Of a DNA stretch of 64,000 nt, positions 49,261-58,123 are shown in pieces. Source of the stretch: Roseospira goensis (GTDB taxonomy: Bacteria; Pseudomonadota; Alphaproteobacteria; Rhodospirillales; Rhodospirillaceae); the NCBI RefSeq assembly GCF_014197795.1, contig NZ_JACIGI010000003.1:62001-126000 (forward strand). Direction: 5' to 3'. How positions within the stretch are numbered: the stretch's first letter is position 1; the number at the start of each line of letters is the position of its first letter. Under the pieces are notes generated by a model. It saw nothing but the letters and a program-made list of their open reading frames with translations, was not told where the DNA came from and did no database searches. Position numbers and translations under genes: made by a program.

Positions 49261-50319
49261 ATGATCCGGATGTCCACCGCCTGCGCGGCCGCGCTTCTGG
49301 CCGCCCTGCCCTGGGCTGCGGCCGAGGCCCAGAGCGGGAAGCCAGAAGCGCAGGTCAAGCCCGACGCCATCACCTGCGACCAGATGTACACCAGCCAGCC
49401 CGGCGACTATCTGGCCAGCATCGCCGAGCGCGCCTACGGGCACGCCAGCGCCTATCACATTCTCTATCAGTACAACCCCGGCAAGCTCGGCAACCCGAGC
49501 GAACTCGATGTCGGGGTGGACCTCTGGGTGCCGTGCCTGGGCGGCGACGGGCCGACGGAGGCGGCCCTCCCGGCCGTGGCCGAGTCCACGTCGGCCGACA
49601 TTCGCCTGGTGACGGGTGCCGACTATCCGCCCTACGTCGATGCCGGCCTGCCCGGCGGCGGCTTCAGCTTCGAACTGGTCGAACGCGCCCTGCAACGGGG
49701 CGGCGACGGCGCCGCCGATTACCGCATCGACGTCATCAAGGACTGGGGCTCCCATCTCCAGACCCTGCTCGCCAACGGCGCCTATGACCTGGGGTTCCCC
49801 TGGTTTCGGCCGGACTGCGAGCAGGCCGACCGGCTGAGCGAGGCCTCGCGCTGGCGGTGCGACAACCTGCGCTTCTCCGAACCCCTGCACGAGGTGGTCA
49901 TCACGTTCTACGGCGCGGCCGGCAGCGAGGCCACGTTGACCAGCTACGACGCGCTGCAAGGCAAGACGCTGTGCCGCCCCGAAGGTTACTTCACCTTCGA
50001 CCTGGAGGTGGAAGGGCTCGCCCCGCCGGCCATCGTGCGGGTCGCCGGCGACAGCCCCACGGACTGCTTCGAGCGGCTGGCGGCGGGCGAGGTGGACGTG
50101 GTGACCCTGAACGCCGACACCAGCGAATCGGTGGTGCAGAGCCTCGGCATCGGCGATCAGGTCAGTGAACTGATCGCCCTGGCCACCGTGCAGACCCTGC
50201 ATGTCGTGGGCATGAAGACCGATCCGCAGACGCGCATCAACCTGCTGCGCATCAACAAGGGCCTGATCGGGATGCGACAGGACGGCACCTATCAGTCCGT
50301 AGCCGCCAAGCACCTGTAG
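49261..50319 (+). CDS. LysM-like domain fused to a periplasmic solute-binding domain
   Basis: A 352-residue exported protein. The signal peptide (MSTACAAALLAALPWAAAEAQ) is followed by a LysM-like segment, QPGDYLASIAERAYG...YNPGKL...WVPC (about 40-90), then a family-3 solute-binding fold (about 115-350), beginning IRLVTGADYPPYVDAGLPGGGF. Such binding domains recognise amino acids or related compounds. No transporter genes are adjacent. The LysM-like part suggests attachment to peptidoglycan, giving a wall-held sensor or scavenger. Ligand is unknown. Confidence 0.82.
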   Translation: MIRMSTACAAALLAALPWAAAEAQSGKPEAQVKPDAITCDQMYTSQPGDYLASIAERAYGHASAYHILYQYNPGKLGNPSELDVGVDLWVPCLGGDGPTEAALPAVAESTSADIRLVTGADYPPYVDAGLPGGGFSFELVERALQRGGDGAADYRIDVIKDWGSHLQTLLANGAYDLGFPWFRPDCEQADRLSEASRWRCDNLRFSEPLHEVVITFYGAAGSEATLTSYDALQGKTLCRPEGYFTFDLEVEGLAPPAIVRVAGDSPTDCFERLAAGEVDVVTLNADTSESVVQSLGIGDQVSELIALATVQTLHVVGMKTDPQTRINLLRINKGLIGMRQDGTYQSVAAKHL

Positions 50320-50427
50320 GGCGGGTCCCTGAGGGGTCGGACGGGACCGGCCGGCCCCTCGATGCCGCGACCCGGACCAGCGCGTGCGGGATCAGGCCGG
50401 GTGATATAGTACGTATTTACTTTGTGG

Positions 50428-50468
50428 AACACATAAATAACACTATATTTATGTGTTATTTATGTGTT
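50428..50468. promoter_or_regulatory. Perfect 16-bp inverted repeat upstream of the cys operon
   Basis: AACACATAAATAACAC (50428-50443) is exactly complementary to GTGTTATTTATGTGTT (50453-50468), with a 9-bp spacer TATATTTAT. The AT-rich island stands out in a GC-rich genome and lies 66 bp before the cysG ATG. It has the form of an operator for a dimeric regulator of sulfur assimilation; the palindrome might also overlap a promoter. No regulator gene is adjacent. Confidence 0.65.
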
Positions 50469-50533
50469 GACCACACCCCTCCAGCGTGGAAACGTTCTCG
50501 CATTCGGCCCACGGGGCACCCGCGAGGACAGCC

Positions 50534-51976
50534 ATGCTCGTTTCCCTGGATTTCACCGCGCGTCCGGCCCTGGTGGTGGGCGGCGACGCGGCCGCCGCCG
50601 CCAAGGCCCGCCTGCTCGTCGAGGCCGGCGCCCTGGTTACGGTCGTGGCCGCCGAGCCCGCGGCCGACCTGATCGCGCTCGCCGCCGCCGGCGCCGTGCG
50701 CCTGGACCGACGGGCCGCCGCGCCCTGCGACGTCCTGGGCTGCGCGGTGGTGATCGTGGCGCTCGAGGACGAAGGCGAGGCCCGGCGTGTCGTCGGCTGG
50801 GCGCGCGCCGCCCGGGTCTGGGTCAATGCCGTCGACCGCCCCGCCCTGTCGGATTTCTCCGTCCCCGCCATGGTGCGGCGCGGCCCGCTGGAGGTCGGCA
50901 TCGCCACCGGCGGCGCCGCGCCCGCCCTGGCCCGGCTGGTACGCGCGCGAATCGACGCCGTGCTGCCGGACCGCCTGGGTACCCTGGCCGCTTTCGCGCG
51001 CCGGTTCCGGGACGCGGTCAAGGCCACGGTGCCGGCCGGACGGGCGCGCCGGCTGTTGTGGGACCGCGTGTTCCAGGGCGAGATCGGCGAGCGTGTCCTG
51101 GCCGGCGACGAGGCCGGGGCGGCCGAGCGCATGATCGCCCTGATCAACCGGTCACCGACCGGCGCCGATGAGCCGGCTTCGGGAGTGGTCCACCTCGTCG
51201 GCGCCGGCCCCGGCGATCCCGAGCTGCTGACCCTGAAGGCGCAACGGCTGCTCCAGGCGGCCGACGTCATCTTTTACGACAGCCTCGTTGATGCGCGCGT
51301 GCTCGACCTGGCCCGACGCGACGCCACCCGCGTCCCGGTCGGCAAGCGATACGGCGCCCCGGGCATCGGACAGGACGCCATCCACGGCGTGATGGTGGAG
51401 GCCGCCACGGCCGGCCAGCGGGTGGTGCGCCTGAAGGGCGGCGATCCGTTCGTCTTCGGACGCGGCGGCGAGGAGGTGGCGGCCCTGGCGGCCGCCGGTG
51501 TCGACGTCCACGTCGTGCCCGGCGTGACCGCCGCCCTGGGCTGCGCGGCCGCCGCCGGGATTCCCCTGACGCACCGCGACCACGCCTCCGCCGTCACCCT
51601 GGTGACCGGACAGGCGAAGGCGGGGGACGCGGAGACCGACGCCGCCGCCCTGGCGGGGGACGACCGCACCCTGGTCGTCTACATGGGCCGCGCCCGCGCC
51701 GCACGGCTGGCCCGCCGGCTGATCCAGGCGGGCGTTCCCGCCGGTCTGCCCGTCGCCGTGATCGAGAACGGCACCCGGCCGGACCAGCACGTCCACGTCG
51801 GCCCGCTGACCGCCCTGCCCGCGCTGGCCCATCGGGTCGCCGATGGTCCGGCCCTGATCGTCATTGGCGAGGTGGTCCGTCAGGCGCCGGCCTGGCACGC
51901 CCGCATCGCGCCGCCCGCCCCCGTGGCCGCATCCTCGGCCGCGTCCGACCGCCGCCCCGCCATCGGAGGTGCCTGA
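50534..51976 (+). CDS. cysG: Siroheme synthase (multifunctional CysG)
   Basis: A 480-residue protein. The N-terminal part (about 1-150) is the precorrin-2 dehydrogenase/ferrochelatase domain (GGDAAAAAKARLLVEAGA). The C-terminal part is the uroporphyrinogen-III methyltransferase (VHLVGAGPGDPELLTLKA, VVRLKGGDPFVFGRGGEE, PGVTAALGCAAAAGIPLTHR). It makes siroheme for the sulfite reductase encoded downstream. ATG 50534, with GAGGACA upstream, was preferred to GTG 50486, which lies inside a non-conserved stretch. First gene of a five-gene operon. Confidence 0.95.
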   Translation: MLVSLDFTARPALVVGGDAAAAAKARLLVEAGALVTVVAAEPAADLIALAAAGAVRLDRRAAAPCDVLGCAVVIVALEDEGEARRVVGWARAARVWVNAVDRPALSDFSVPAMVRRGPLEVGIATGGAAPALARLVRARIDAVLPDRLGTLAAFARRFRDAVKATVPAGRARRLLWDRVFQGEIGERVLAGDEAGAAERMIALINRSPTGADEPASGVVHLVGAGPGDPELLTLKAQRLLQAADVIFYDSLVDARVLDLARRDATRVPVGKRYGAPGIGQDAIHGVMVEAATAGQRVVRLKGGDPFVFGRGGEEVAALAAAGVDVHVVPGVTAALGCAAAAGIPLTHRDHASAVTLVTGQAKAGDAETDAAALAGDDRTLVVYMGRARAARLARRLIQAGVPAGLPVAVIENGTRPDQHVHVGPLTALPALAHRVADGPALIVIGEVVRQAPAWHARIAPPAPVAASSAASDRRPAIGGA

Positions 51977-51978
51977 CC

Positions 51979-52326
51979 ATGGCCCGCAAGCTCCGCGCCG
52001 ACGCGCCCCGCGTCGTCACCGCCAACCGCCTGCTCGACGGCGTCGTCGTCTACCGCACCGCCGCCGGCACCTGGTCGCCGCACCTGGCCCGCGCCCTGGT
52101 CGTGGGGTCCGACCCCGCCGTCGAGGCCCTGCTGGCCGTGTGCGAGCGCGACGTGGCGGGCTGCGAGGTGGTGGGCCTGGATGTCATTGAGGTCCGGCCT
52201 GACGCCCTGGCGGCGAGGGGCGACGGCCCCCGCGCCATCACGCAACGCGAGGCCATCCGGGCCACGGGACCGACGATCGCCCTGCCGGTCGACCGGCCGG
52301 TGACCCGTCCTGCGTCGCTCCCCTGA
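51979..52326 (+). CDS. DUF2849 protein of the sulfite-reduction operon
   Basis: A 115-residue conserved protein starting 2 bp after cysG. It has the DUF2849 hallmark RVVTANRLLDGVVVYRTAAGTW and VGLDVIEVRP. The family occurs mainly in alphaproteobacterial cys operons between cysG and cysI; its biochemical role is unknown. The last 35 residues are poorly conserved. Confidence 0.85.
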   Translation: MARKLRADAPRVVTANRLLDGVVVYRTAAGTWSPHLARALVVGSDPAVEALLAVCERDVAGCEVVGLDVIEVRPDALAARGDGPRAITQREAIRATGPTIALPVDRPVTRPASLP

Positions 52327-52347
52327 CCCGCCCGCCGGAGAGTGTCC

Positions 52348-54000
52348 ATGTACCAGTACGACACCCATGACCAGACGCTGGTCGACCAGCGCGTGGCCCA
52401 GTTCCGCGACCAGGTCGCGCGCCGCCTGTCCGGTGCCCTGACCGAGGAGCAGTTCAAGCCGCTGCGCCTGATGAACGGCCTCTATCTCCAGCTTCACGCC
52501 TACATGCTGCGGGTGGCAATCCCCTACGGCACGCTGTCGGCCGCACAGATGCGCATGCTGGCGCAGATTGCGCGGCGCTACGACCGCGGCTACGGCCACT
52601 TCACGACCCGCCAGAACATCCAGTTCAACTGGATCACGCTGGCCGAGGCGCCGGACATCCTGGCCGATCTGTCGCGGGTGCAGATGCACGCCCTGCAGAC
52701 CAGCGGCAACTGCATCCGCAACGTCACGTCGGACCCCTGGGCCGGGGTGGCGCCGGACGAGATCGAGGACCCGCGCATCACCGCCGAGATCCTGCGCCAG
52801 TGGTCGACGCTGCACCCGGAGTTCAGCTACCTGCCGCGCAAGTTCAAGATCGCCATCACCGGTGCGCCCAGCGACCGCGCGGCGGTCAGGGTGCACGACA
52901 TCGGCCTGCGCATGCACCGCGACGACCGCGGCGAGGCGGGCTACGAGGTGATTGTCGGTGGCGGCCTGGGGCGCACCCCGGTGATCGGCAAGACCATCCG
53001 GCCGTTCGTGCCGAAACGGCACCTGCTGAGCTACCTCGAAGCCATCATGCGCGTCTACAACAGCTTCGGCCGGCGCGACAACATGTACAAGGCGCGCATC
53101 AAGATCCTGGTGGACGCCATTGGGATCACTGAATTCCGGGACCTTGTGGAGGCCGAGTGGACGACCCTGCGCGAGACCGAGCTGGACGTCGCACCGGAGA
53201 CCTACGCCGCCATCGCGGCCCACTTCGCGCCGCCGGCCTACGAGGCGCTGACGGGCACCGTGGCCGAGGCTGCCGACGGGGCATCGGACGCGGTGCTGGC
53301 GCGCTGGATCCGGGCCAACGTGGCGCCGCACCGGGTTCCGGGGCACGGCATCGTCAACGTCTCGCTCAAGGGCACCGACCAGCCGCCCGGCGACGCCACC
53401 GCCAGCCAGATGGACCTGCTGGCCGACCTGGCGGAGCACTACAGCCACGGCGAGATCCGGGTCACGCATGAACAGAACCTGGTCCTGCCCCACGTGCGCC
53501 TGTCGGATCTGCCCGCCCTGTGGGCGGCGCTGGAGGCCGCCGGGCTGGGCACCCCCAACGTCGGGCTGGTCAGCGACATCATCGCCTGCCCCGGCCTGGA
53601 CTACTGCGCGCTCGCCAACGCCCGCTCGATCCCGCTCGCCCAGGCGCTCACCCGGCGTTTCGCCGACATGGACCGCGCCCAGGAGATCGGCGAACTGCAC
53701 ATCAACATCTCGGGCTGCATCAACGCCTGCGCCCATCATCACGTGGGCCACATCGGCATCCTAGGCGTGGACCGCCACGGCGAGGAACTCTACCAGGTCA
53801 CCCTGGGCGGGCGCTCGGACGAGCAGGCGGCCCTCGGCAAGGTTGTGGGGCCGGCGGTCCCGGCCGACCGCGCCGTCGACCTGATCGCCGGGTTCGTGGA
53901 CACCTACCTCGCCATCCGCCAGCCAGGCGAACGCTTCATCGACACGGTGGCCCGCGTCGGCACCACCCCGTTCAAGGAGACGCTCCATGCCGCTGCTTGA
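52348..54000 (+). CDS. cysI: Nitrite/sulfite reductase hemoprotein (assimilatory sulfite reductase)
   Basis: A 550-residue siroheme/[4Fe-4S] reductase forming sulfide from sulfite (or ammonia from nitrite). The cluster-siroheme ligands are CPGLDYC and NISGCINACAHHH (C-x5-C and C-x3-C) near residues 415-460. N-terminal QNIQFNWI and TSGNCIRNVTSDP are ferredoxin-type reductase motifs. ATG 52348 follows GGAGAG. The DUF934 gene overlaps its end by 14 bp. The operon context with cysG and cysH points to sulfite. Confidence 0.93.
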   Translation: MYQYDTHDQTLVDQRVAQFRDQVARRLSGALTEEQFKPLRLMNGLYLQLHAYMLRVAIPYGTLSAAQMRMLAQIARRYDRGYGHFTTRQNIQFNWITLAEAPDILADLSRVQMHALQTSGNCIRNVTSDPWAGVAPDEIEDPRITAEILRQWSTLHPEFSYLPRKFKIAITGAPSDRAAVRVHDIGLRMHRDDRGEAGYEVIVGGGLGRTPVIGKTIRPFVPKRHLLSYLEAIMRVYNSFGRRDNMYKARIKILVDAIGITEFRDLVEAEWTTLRETELDVAPETYAAIAAHFAPPAYEALTGTVAEAADGASDAVLARWIRANVAPHRVPGHGIVNVSLKGTDQPPGDATASQMDLLADLAEHYSHGEIRVTHEQNLVLPHVRLSDLPALWAALEAAGLGTPNVGLVSDIIACPGLDYCALANARSIPLAQALTRRFADMDRAQEIGELHINISGCINACAHHHVGHIGILGVDRHGEELYQVTLGGRSDEQAALGKVVGPAVPADRAVDLIAGFVDTYLAIRQPGERFIDTVARVGTTPFKETLHAAA

Positions 54001-54514
54001 AGCCGGTGTCCGCATCGCGGACCCCTGGGTCGTCGTGACCGAACCTCAGGCGGTACCGGCGGACGGCCCCGTTCTGGTGCCGCTGGCGCGCCTGACCACG
54101 GAGAGGGACACCCTGGTGATGCGCCGCGCCCCGCTTGGCGTGCTCCTGCCCAACGACGCCGCGGTTGCCGACCTGACGGTCCTGGTGGACGGCGACCTGA
54201 ACCGCCTGGGCCTGATCGTCCTCGCCTTCCCCGCCTTCAAGGACGGTCGGGCCTATACCCAGGCGCGCCAGATCCGGGAGACCCACGGCTACCGCGGCCG
54301 GCTGCGGGCCACAGGCGAGGTGCTGCGCGACCAACTCCTGTTCATGGTGCGCTGCGGCTTCGACCAGGTGGTGCTGGACAGCGCCGACCCCGAGGGCGAC
54401 TGGCAGACCGCGGTCACGGAAATCGCCGGCGTCTACCAGCCCACCGGCGACGGCCGTCCGACCATTCCGGCGCTACGGCGCCATACCCTGCGACGCAAGG
54501 GACTGGCGGCATGA
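53987..54514 (+). CDS. DUF934 protein of the sulfite-reduction operon
   Basis: A 175-residue conserved protein. Key segments are LGVLLPNDAAVADL, LIVLAFPAFKDGRAYTQARQ and LRDQLLFMVRCGFDQVV. DUF934 proteins are encoded next to CysI in alphaproteobacteria and Pseudomonas and are thought to assist sulfite reductase, but the mechanism is unknown. It overlaps cysI by 14 bp and cysH by 4 bp. Confidence 0.9.
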   Translation: MPLLEAGVRIADPWVVVTEPQAVPADGPVLVPLARLTTERDTLVMRRAPLGVLLPNDAAVADLTVLVDGDLNRLGLIVLAFPAFKDGRAYTQARQIRETHGYRGRLRATGEVLRDQLLFMVRCGFDQVVLDSADPEGDWQTAVTEIAGVYQPTGDGRPTIPALRRHTLRRKGLAA

Positions 54515-55275
54515 CGACCCACCCCATCGTGTTCCCCGGCCGCCTGCCGCTGACGTCCGCGCGGCCCGGGTCGGTCCCGGAGATCCTGCGCGCCGCCCAA
54601 GGGCTGTCCACCCGCGCCCTGCTGGCCCGGGCCATCCGGGACTGGTTCCCGGGCGAGATCGCCGTGGTGTCCTCCTTCGGCACGGAATCGGCGGTGCTGC
54701 TGCATCTGGTCGCCGAGGTGGATCCGGCGACGCCGGTGCTGTTCCTGGAGACCGGCAAGCTGTTCGGGGAAACCCTGCGCTACCGCGACCGGCTGGTCGA
54801 GCGCCTGGGGCTGCGCGACGTGCGCAGCCTGCGGCCGGACCCGGCGGCGCTGGCCCAGGCCGACCCGGACGGCGAGCTGTGGGCGCGCACCCCGGACGCC
54901 TGCTGCCACCTGCGCAAGGTGGAGCCGCTGGAGCGCGGCCTGGGCGGGTTCGCGGCCTGGATCAACGGTCGCAAGCGCCATCACGGCGGCGACCGCTCCA
55001 CCCTGCCGATGGCCGAGACCGTGGACGGCCGGGTCAAGCTGAACCCGCTGGCGGGCTGGTCGCGCGCCGACATCGACCGCCATTTCGCGGCCCACGACCT
55101 GCCGCGCCATCCGCTGCAGGCGGACGGGTTCGCCTCGATCGGCTGCTGGCCGTGCTCGGACCGGGTGGCGGCGGGCGAGGACCCACGGGCCGGACGCTGG
55201 CGCGGCCGCGCCAAGACCGAATGCGGCATCCACGGACGGCCACCCGCCGCCGTCTCCGCCGGCGGCTGCGGGTGA
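54511..55275 (+). CDS. cysH: Adenylyl/phosphoadenylyl-sulfate reductase
   Basis: Reduces APS or PAPS to sulfite. The 254-residue protein has the PP-loop region AVVSSFGTESAVLLHL, ACCHLRKVEPL (CC motif) and IGCWPCSDRV (CxxC), so it belongs to the [4Fe-4S]-containing APS-reductase type. The catalytic ECGIH is at the C-terminal end. It overlaps DUF934 by four bases and closes the operon. The sulfate-activation genes cysDN are not in the window. Confidence 0.93.
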   Translation: MTTHPIVFPGRLPLTSARPGSVPEILRAAQGLSTRALLARAIRDWFPGEIAVVSSFGTESAVLLHLVAEVDPATPVLFLETGKLFGETLRYRDRLVERLGLRDVRSLRPDPAALAQADPDGELWARTPDACCHLRKVEPLERGLGGFAAWINGRKRHHGGDRSTLPMAETVDGRVKLNPLAGWSRADIDRHFAAHDLPRHPLQADGFASIGCWPCSDRVAAGEDPRAGRWRGRAKTECGIHGRPPAAVSAGGCG

Positions 55276-55284
55276 CGGCCCGCG

Positions 55285-55433
55285 GTCCCACGCGGAAGCG
55301 TGGGACCGAGAAAGGTGGTCCCGTGGTCCCACGCGGGAGCGTGAGACCGAGAACGGTGGTCCCGCGGTCCCACGCGGGAGCGTGGGACCGAGAACGGTGG
55401 TCCCGCGGTCCCACGCGGAAGCGTGGGACCGAG
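55285..55433. repeat. Tandem palindromic repeats (41-bp period) after cysH
   Basis: Four units start at 55285, 55326, 55367 and 55408 with an exact 41-bp period. Each contains GTCCCACGCGGRAGCGTGGGAC, a 9-bp stem with a short loop, then a CGAGAAMGGTGGTCCCGYG linker. Units differ at few positions. They are REP-like sequences of the GTCCCACGC type. They lie between the convergent cysH and encapsulin genes. Confidence 0.85.
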
Positions 55434-55449
55434 GAAGAAAGGGGCTCTT

Positions 55450-55473
55450 GCGCCCACGCTCCTGCGTGGGCGC
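55450..55473. terminator. Bidirectional hairpin terminator candidate
   Basis: GCGCCCACGC-TCCT-GCGTGGGCGC is a perfect 10-bp hairpin with a 4-nt loop, 18 bp from the encapsulin stop. A GAAGAAAGGGG tract precedes it on the plus strand, giving CTTTCTTC on the minus-strand exit. It is a diverged member of the preceding palindromic array. Confidence 0.5.
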
Positions 55474-55490
55474 CGCGGCGTCCGCTGCCG

Positions 55491-56300
55491 TCAGGCGGTC
55501 TTGGGGGCGATGGCGCACACTGCGCCCTCGTCCTGCATGCGCAGCACTAGGCTTTCGTTGACGAACAGCTCGCAATGGATGCCGTCGTTGCCGATGTAGC
55601 CGCACATCAGGTCCTGGCCGATCTCCAGGCTGCCCACGCGGGGGTCGATGACGGCGGCCCCCTCGATGCTGGTCTTGAAGATGCCCCGGGTGCACAGCCG
55701 CCGCAGGTGGTTGATCAGCACCATGTCGCTGTCCGGATAGCGCCGGAACAGGGCGTTGTAGTACTTCGGCGCCAGCACCAGGGCGTGCGGCCCCCGGAAT
55801 CCACCGTCGTCCAGGCGGGTGACGGCGGCCAACACGTCCTCCAGCGCGTCCTCCGGCTTGGTCCAGTCGCCGCCGTCCATGCGGCACAGGCCGTCGCTCT
55901 CCAGCAGGCCCGGCAACCCGAACTCGGGGCGGCCGTAGTAGACGATCTGTTCTTCCAGACGGGCCACCGCCTCGGCGGCGTCCTCGACCGGCGACAGGTC
56001 CAGCGGCTGCCCGTTCGACAGGGCGGCCGCCAGGCGGCGCAGCGACAGCTTGAAGGTCCGGCGCAGCATCGGCACCGAGACGGCCCGGCTCATCACCGCC
56101 CCGGCCTCGCCCGGCGCCGGCTGGCGGCAGTAGTCGTCGTTCGACAGCTCGATGGCGGTCAGCCCGGGTCCGTAGGGGCCGCCCACCTCCAGGAAGCGGC
56201 GCGCCGTCATCAGTTCGCGCGCGGCGCCGGCGGCGGCCTCGTCGATCCGGTCCCAGATGCCATCACCGAACGGGGCCTGGCTGCGGTTCAGGAAATCCAT
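55491..56300 (-). CDS. Encapsulin nanocompartment shell protein
   Basis: A 269-residue HK97-fold shell protein (encapsulin family 1) that assembles into a closed protein cage. It starts MDFLNRSQAPFGDGIWDRID and has RRFLEVGGPYGPGLTAIEL and the C-terminal YIGNDGIHCELFVNES. ATG 56300 was chosen from the family start; the longer frame is the end of the ferritin-like gene. It begins 4 bp after the EncFtn stop, the arrangement known from Rhodospirillum rubrum. Confidence 0.95.
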   Translation of the reverse strand: MDFLNRSQAPFGDGIWDRIDEAAAGAARELMTARRFLEVGGPYGPGLTAIELSNDDYCRQPAPGEAGAVMSRAVSVPMLRRTFKLSLRRLAAALSNGQPLDLSPVEDAAEAVARLEEQIVYYGRPEFGLPGLLESDGLCRMDGGDWTKPEDALEDVLAAVTRLDDGGFRGPHALVLAPKYYNALFRRYPDSDMVLINHLRRLCTRGIFKTSIEGAAVIDPRVGSLEIGQDLMCGYIGNDGIHCELFVNESLVLRMQDEGAVCAIAPKTA

Positions 56301-56304
56301 GGTG

Positions 56305-56709
56305 CTAGCCCTCCTCGCCGTCACGGATGGCGCCGATGGTGAAGCCGTGGCCGGGCCGGCCCGATGGAGCCTCGGCCCCACCCTCTGGACCCGCCTCGGC
56401 CCCGCCGCCGGTTTCCTCTTCCTCGACCTCGGTGATCGGCGCCTCGGTGAACAGATAGGTCTGGATGTACTCGGCCCAGTCCGCGTTGTTACGGCGCAGC
56501 CATTCCAGCACCATGCAGGCGTGCTCCATCTCCTCGCGCATGTTGTGCAGCAGGATGTCACGCAGCGGCGCGTCCTCGCAGTCGTCGGCGCGCTGGCGGT
56601 ACCAGTCCACCGCGTCCAGTTCCTCCTTCAGCGAGACGATGGCGTGATGCAGGGAGAGGGTCTCCCGGGACAGGCGTTCTCGCGGCGCGTGAAGTCCCTC
56701 GCTGGACAT
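56305..56709 (-). CDS. Encapsulated ferritin-like protein (EncFtn)
   Basis: A 134-residue ferritin-like protein that oxidises Fe(II) inside the encapsulin cage. The ferroxidase residues correspond to E30, E60 and H63, by comparison with the E32/E62/H65 of R. rubrum EncFtn from memory. An acidic Gly/Glu-rich linker leads to the C-terminal encapsulation tag GHGFTIGAIRDGEE. It is the first gene of the pair and is followed by the shell gene. Confidence 0.94.
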   Translation of the reverse strand: MSSEGLHAPRERLSRETLSLHHAIVSLKEELDAVDWYRQRADDCEDAPLRDILLHNMREEMEHACMVLEWLRRNNADWAEYIQTYLFTEAPITEVEEEETGGGAEAGPEGGAEAPSGRPGHGFTIGAIRDGEEG

Positions 56710-56874
56710 GTCGGTTGGCCTCCTGGGATGTGAACGGTGGAGCCGGAACGGGGCGCCCGGCGGCCGCGTGGGTGGCGGGTCCGCTTGGTGGGTGGGCGCC
56801 CCCCGGATACTGGGACCCGGCGGGCCGGGTTTCCAGGGAAAACGGCCAATCGCCTCATGGGTTCCGCGTGGCGC

Positions 56875-58086
56875 TCAGATCACCCCGTCGGCGCGCAGTG
56901 TGGCGCGTTCGTCGGCCGCAACCCCGAGCACGTGCTCCAGAACGGCGTCCGTGTCCGCGCCCAGGGCCGGGCCGGCGTGGTCGATATGCCCGGGGGTGCG
57001 CGACAGACGGGGCAGCACGTTGGGCAGGGTCAGCGAGCCCACGCCCTCGGCCAGCACCTCCACGAGGTTGCCGCGGGCGGCGAAGTGCGGGTCGGCGAAG
57101 ATGTCGGCGATGGTGTTGATGGGGCCGCAGGGCACATGGCCCGCGGTGCAGACCTCCACCACCCGGTCGCGCGGCATGGTGCGGGTCCAGCCCTCGACCA
57201 GGCCGTCCACCGTCTCGCGCGCCGCCAGCCGCTGTGCCGTGGTGCCGTAGTCGCGGACCAGATCCGGCCGCGCCATGACCTCGGCCAGGCGCGCGAACAT
57301 CTTGTCGCTGGTGCAGGCGATCGCCACCCAGGCGCCGTCCTGGCACACGAAATGTCCATGGGGGCAGGCGTTCAGGGTCCCCGCGCCCTCGCGACCGCGC
57401 ACCGTGCCGTCGCGGGCGTAGCGCGGGGCGATTTCGTCGAGCACCCGGAACACCGACTCGTAGAGCGCGATGTCCACGACCTGGCCTTCGCCGGTGCGCT
57501 CGGCGTGGCGCAGGGCCATCAGCACGCCCACCGCCCCGAACAGGCCCGACATGTAGTCTCCGAGCGACGTCGACCCCGGCGTGACGGGCGGCCCGTCCGG
57601 CATGCCGGCCAGATGGGTCAGCCCCCCTACCGCATGGGCGATGCGGGCGAAGCCCGGCCGGTCCGCATACGGGCCGTCCTGGCCGTAACCGCTGACCCGC
57701 AGCATCACCAGGGCGGGGTTGAGGGCGGACAGGTCGTCCCAGCCCAACCCCCACCGCTCCATCGTCCCCGGTCGGAAATTCTCGCAGACCACATGGGACT
57801 TCGCGGCCAGGGCCTTGAAGAGACGCGCCCCCGCCGGCTTCCGCAGGTCCAGGGTCACGGACCGCTTGTTCCGTGCCTCACTCAGGAACGCGAGGCTGTC
57901 GCCGCGCTCGGTCGCGGTGCCGAAGCGACGGAACGGATCGCCGGTCCCCGGCTGCTCGACCTTGATGATCTCGGCGCCGAACTCGCCCAGGATGGCGGTG
58001 GTGAACGGGCCGGCGATGAAACTGGCGGCGTCGAGGATCCGGATGCCGTCGAGCGGACGGGGGGCGGCGGGCGACGCGGTCTCCAT
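56875..58086 (-). CDS. Class III CoA-transferase (CaiB/BaiF family)
   Basis: A 403-residue enzyme moving CoA between carboxylic acids. The family features are PLDGIRILDAASFIAGPF at the N-terminus, the catalytic Asp in STSLGDYMSGLFGAVGVL (about D182) and ACTSDKMFARL. ATG 58086 begins the conserved domain. Members act on formyl/oxalyl-CoA, succinyl-CoA or carnitine; the substrate is not evident. It lies 165 bp upstream of the EncFtn gene. Confidence 0.93.
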   Translation of the reverse strand: METASPAAPRPLDGIRILDAASFIAGPFTTAILGEFGAEIIKVEQPGTGDPFRRFGTATERGDSLAFLSEARNKRSVTLDLRKPAGARLFKALAAKSHVVCENFRPGTMERWGLGWDDLSALNPALVMLRVSGYGQDGPYADRPGFARIAHAVGGLTHLAGMPDGPPVTPGSTSLGDYMSGLFGAVGVLMALRHAERTGEGQVVDIALYESVFRVLDEIAPRYARDGTVRGREGAGTLNACPHGHFVCQDGAWVAIACTSDKMFARLAEVMARPDLVRDYGTTAQRLAARETVDGLVEGWTRTMPRDRVVEVCTAGHVPCGPINTIADIFADPHFAARGNLVEVLAEGVGSLTLPNVLPRLSRTPGHIDHAGPALGADTDAVLEHVLGVAADERATLRADGVI

Positions 58087-58123
58087 GAACGAACGGACTC
58101 CTTGGCGCGGGACAGAGGCCCTA

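Noticed and set aside
55285-55433. CRISPR array
   Set aside because: The units are directly adjacent at a 41-bp period with no variable spacers, each is self-palindromic and no cas gene is near.
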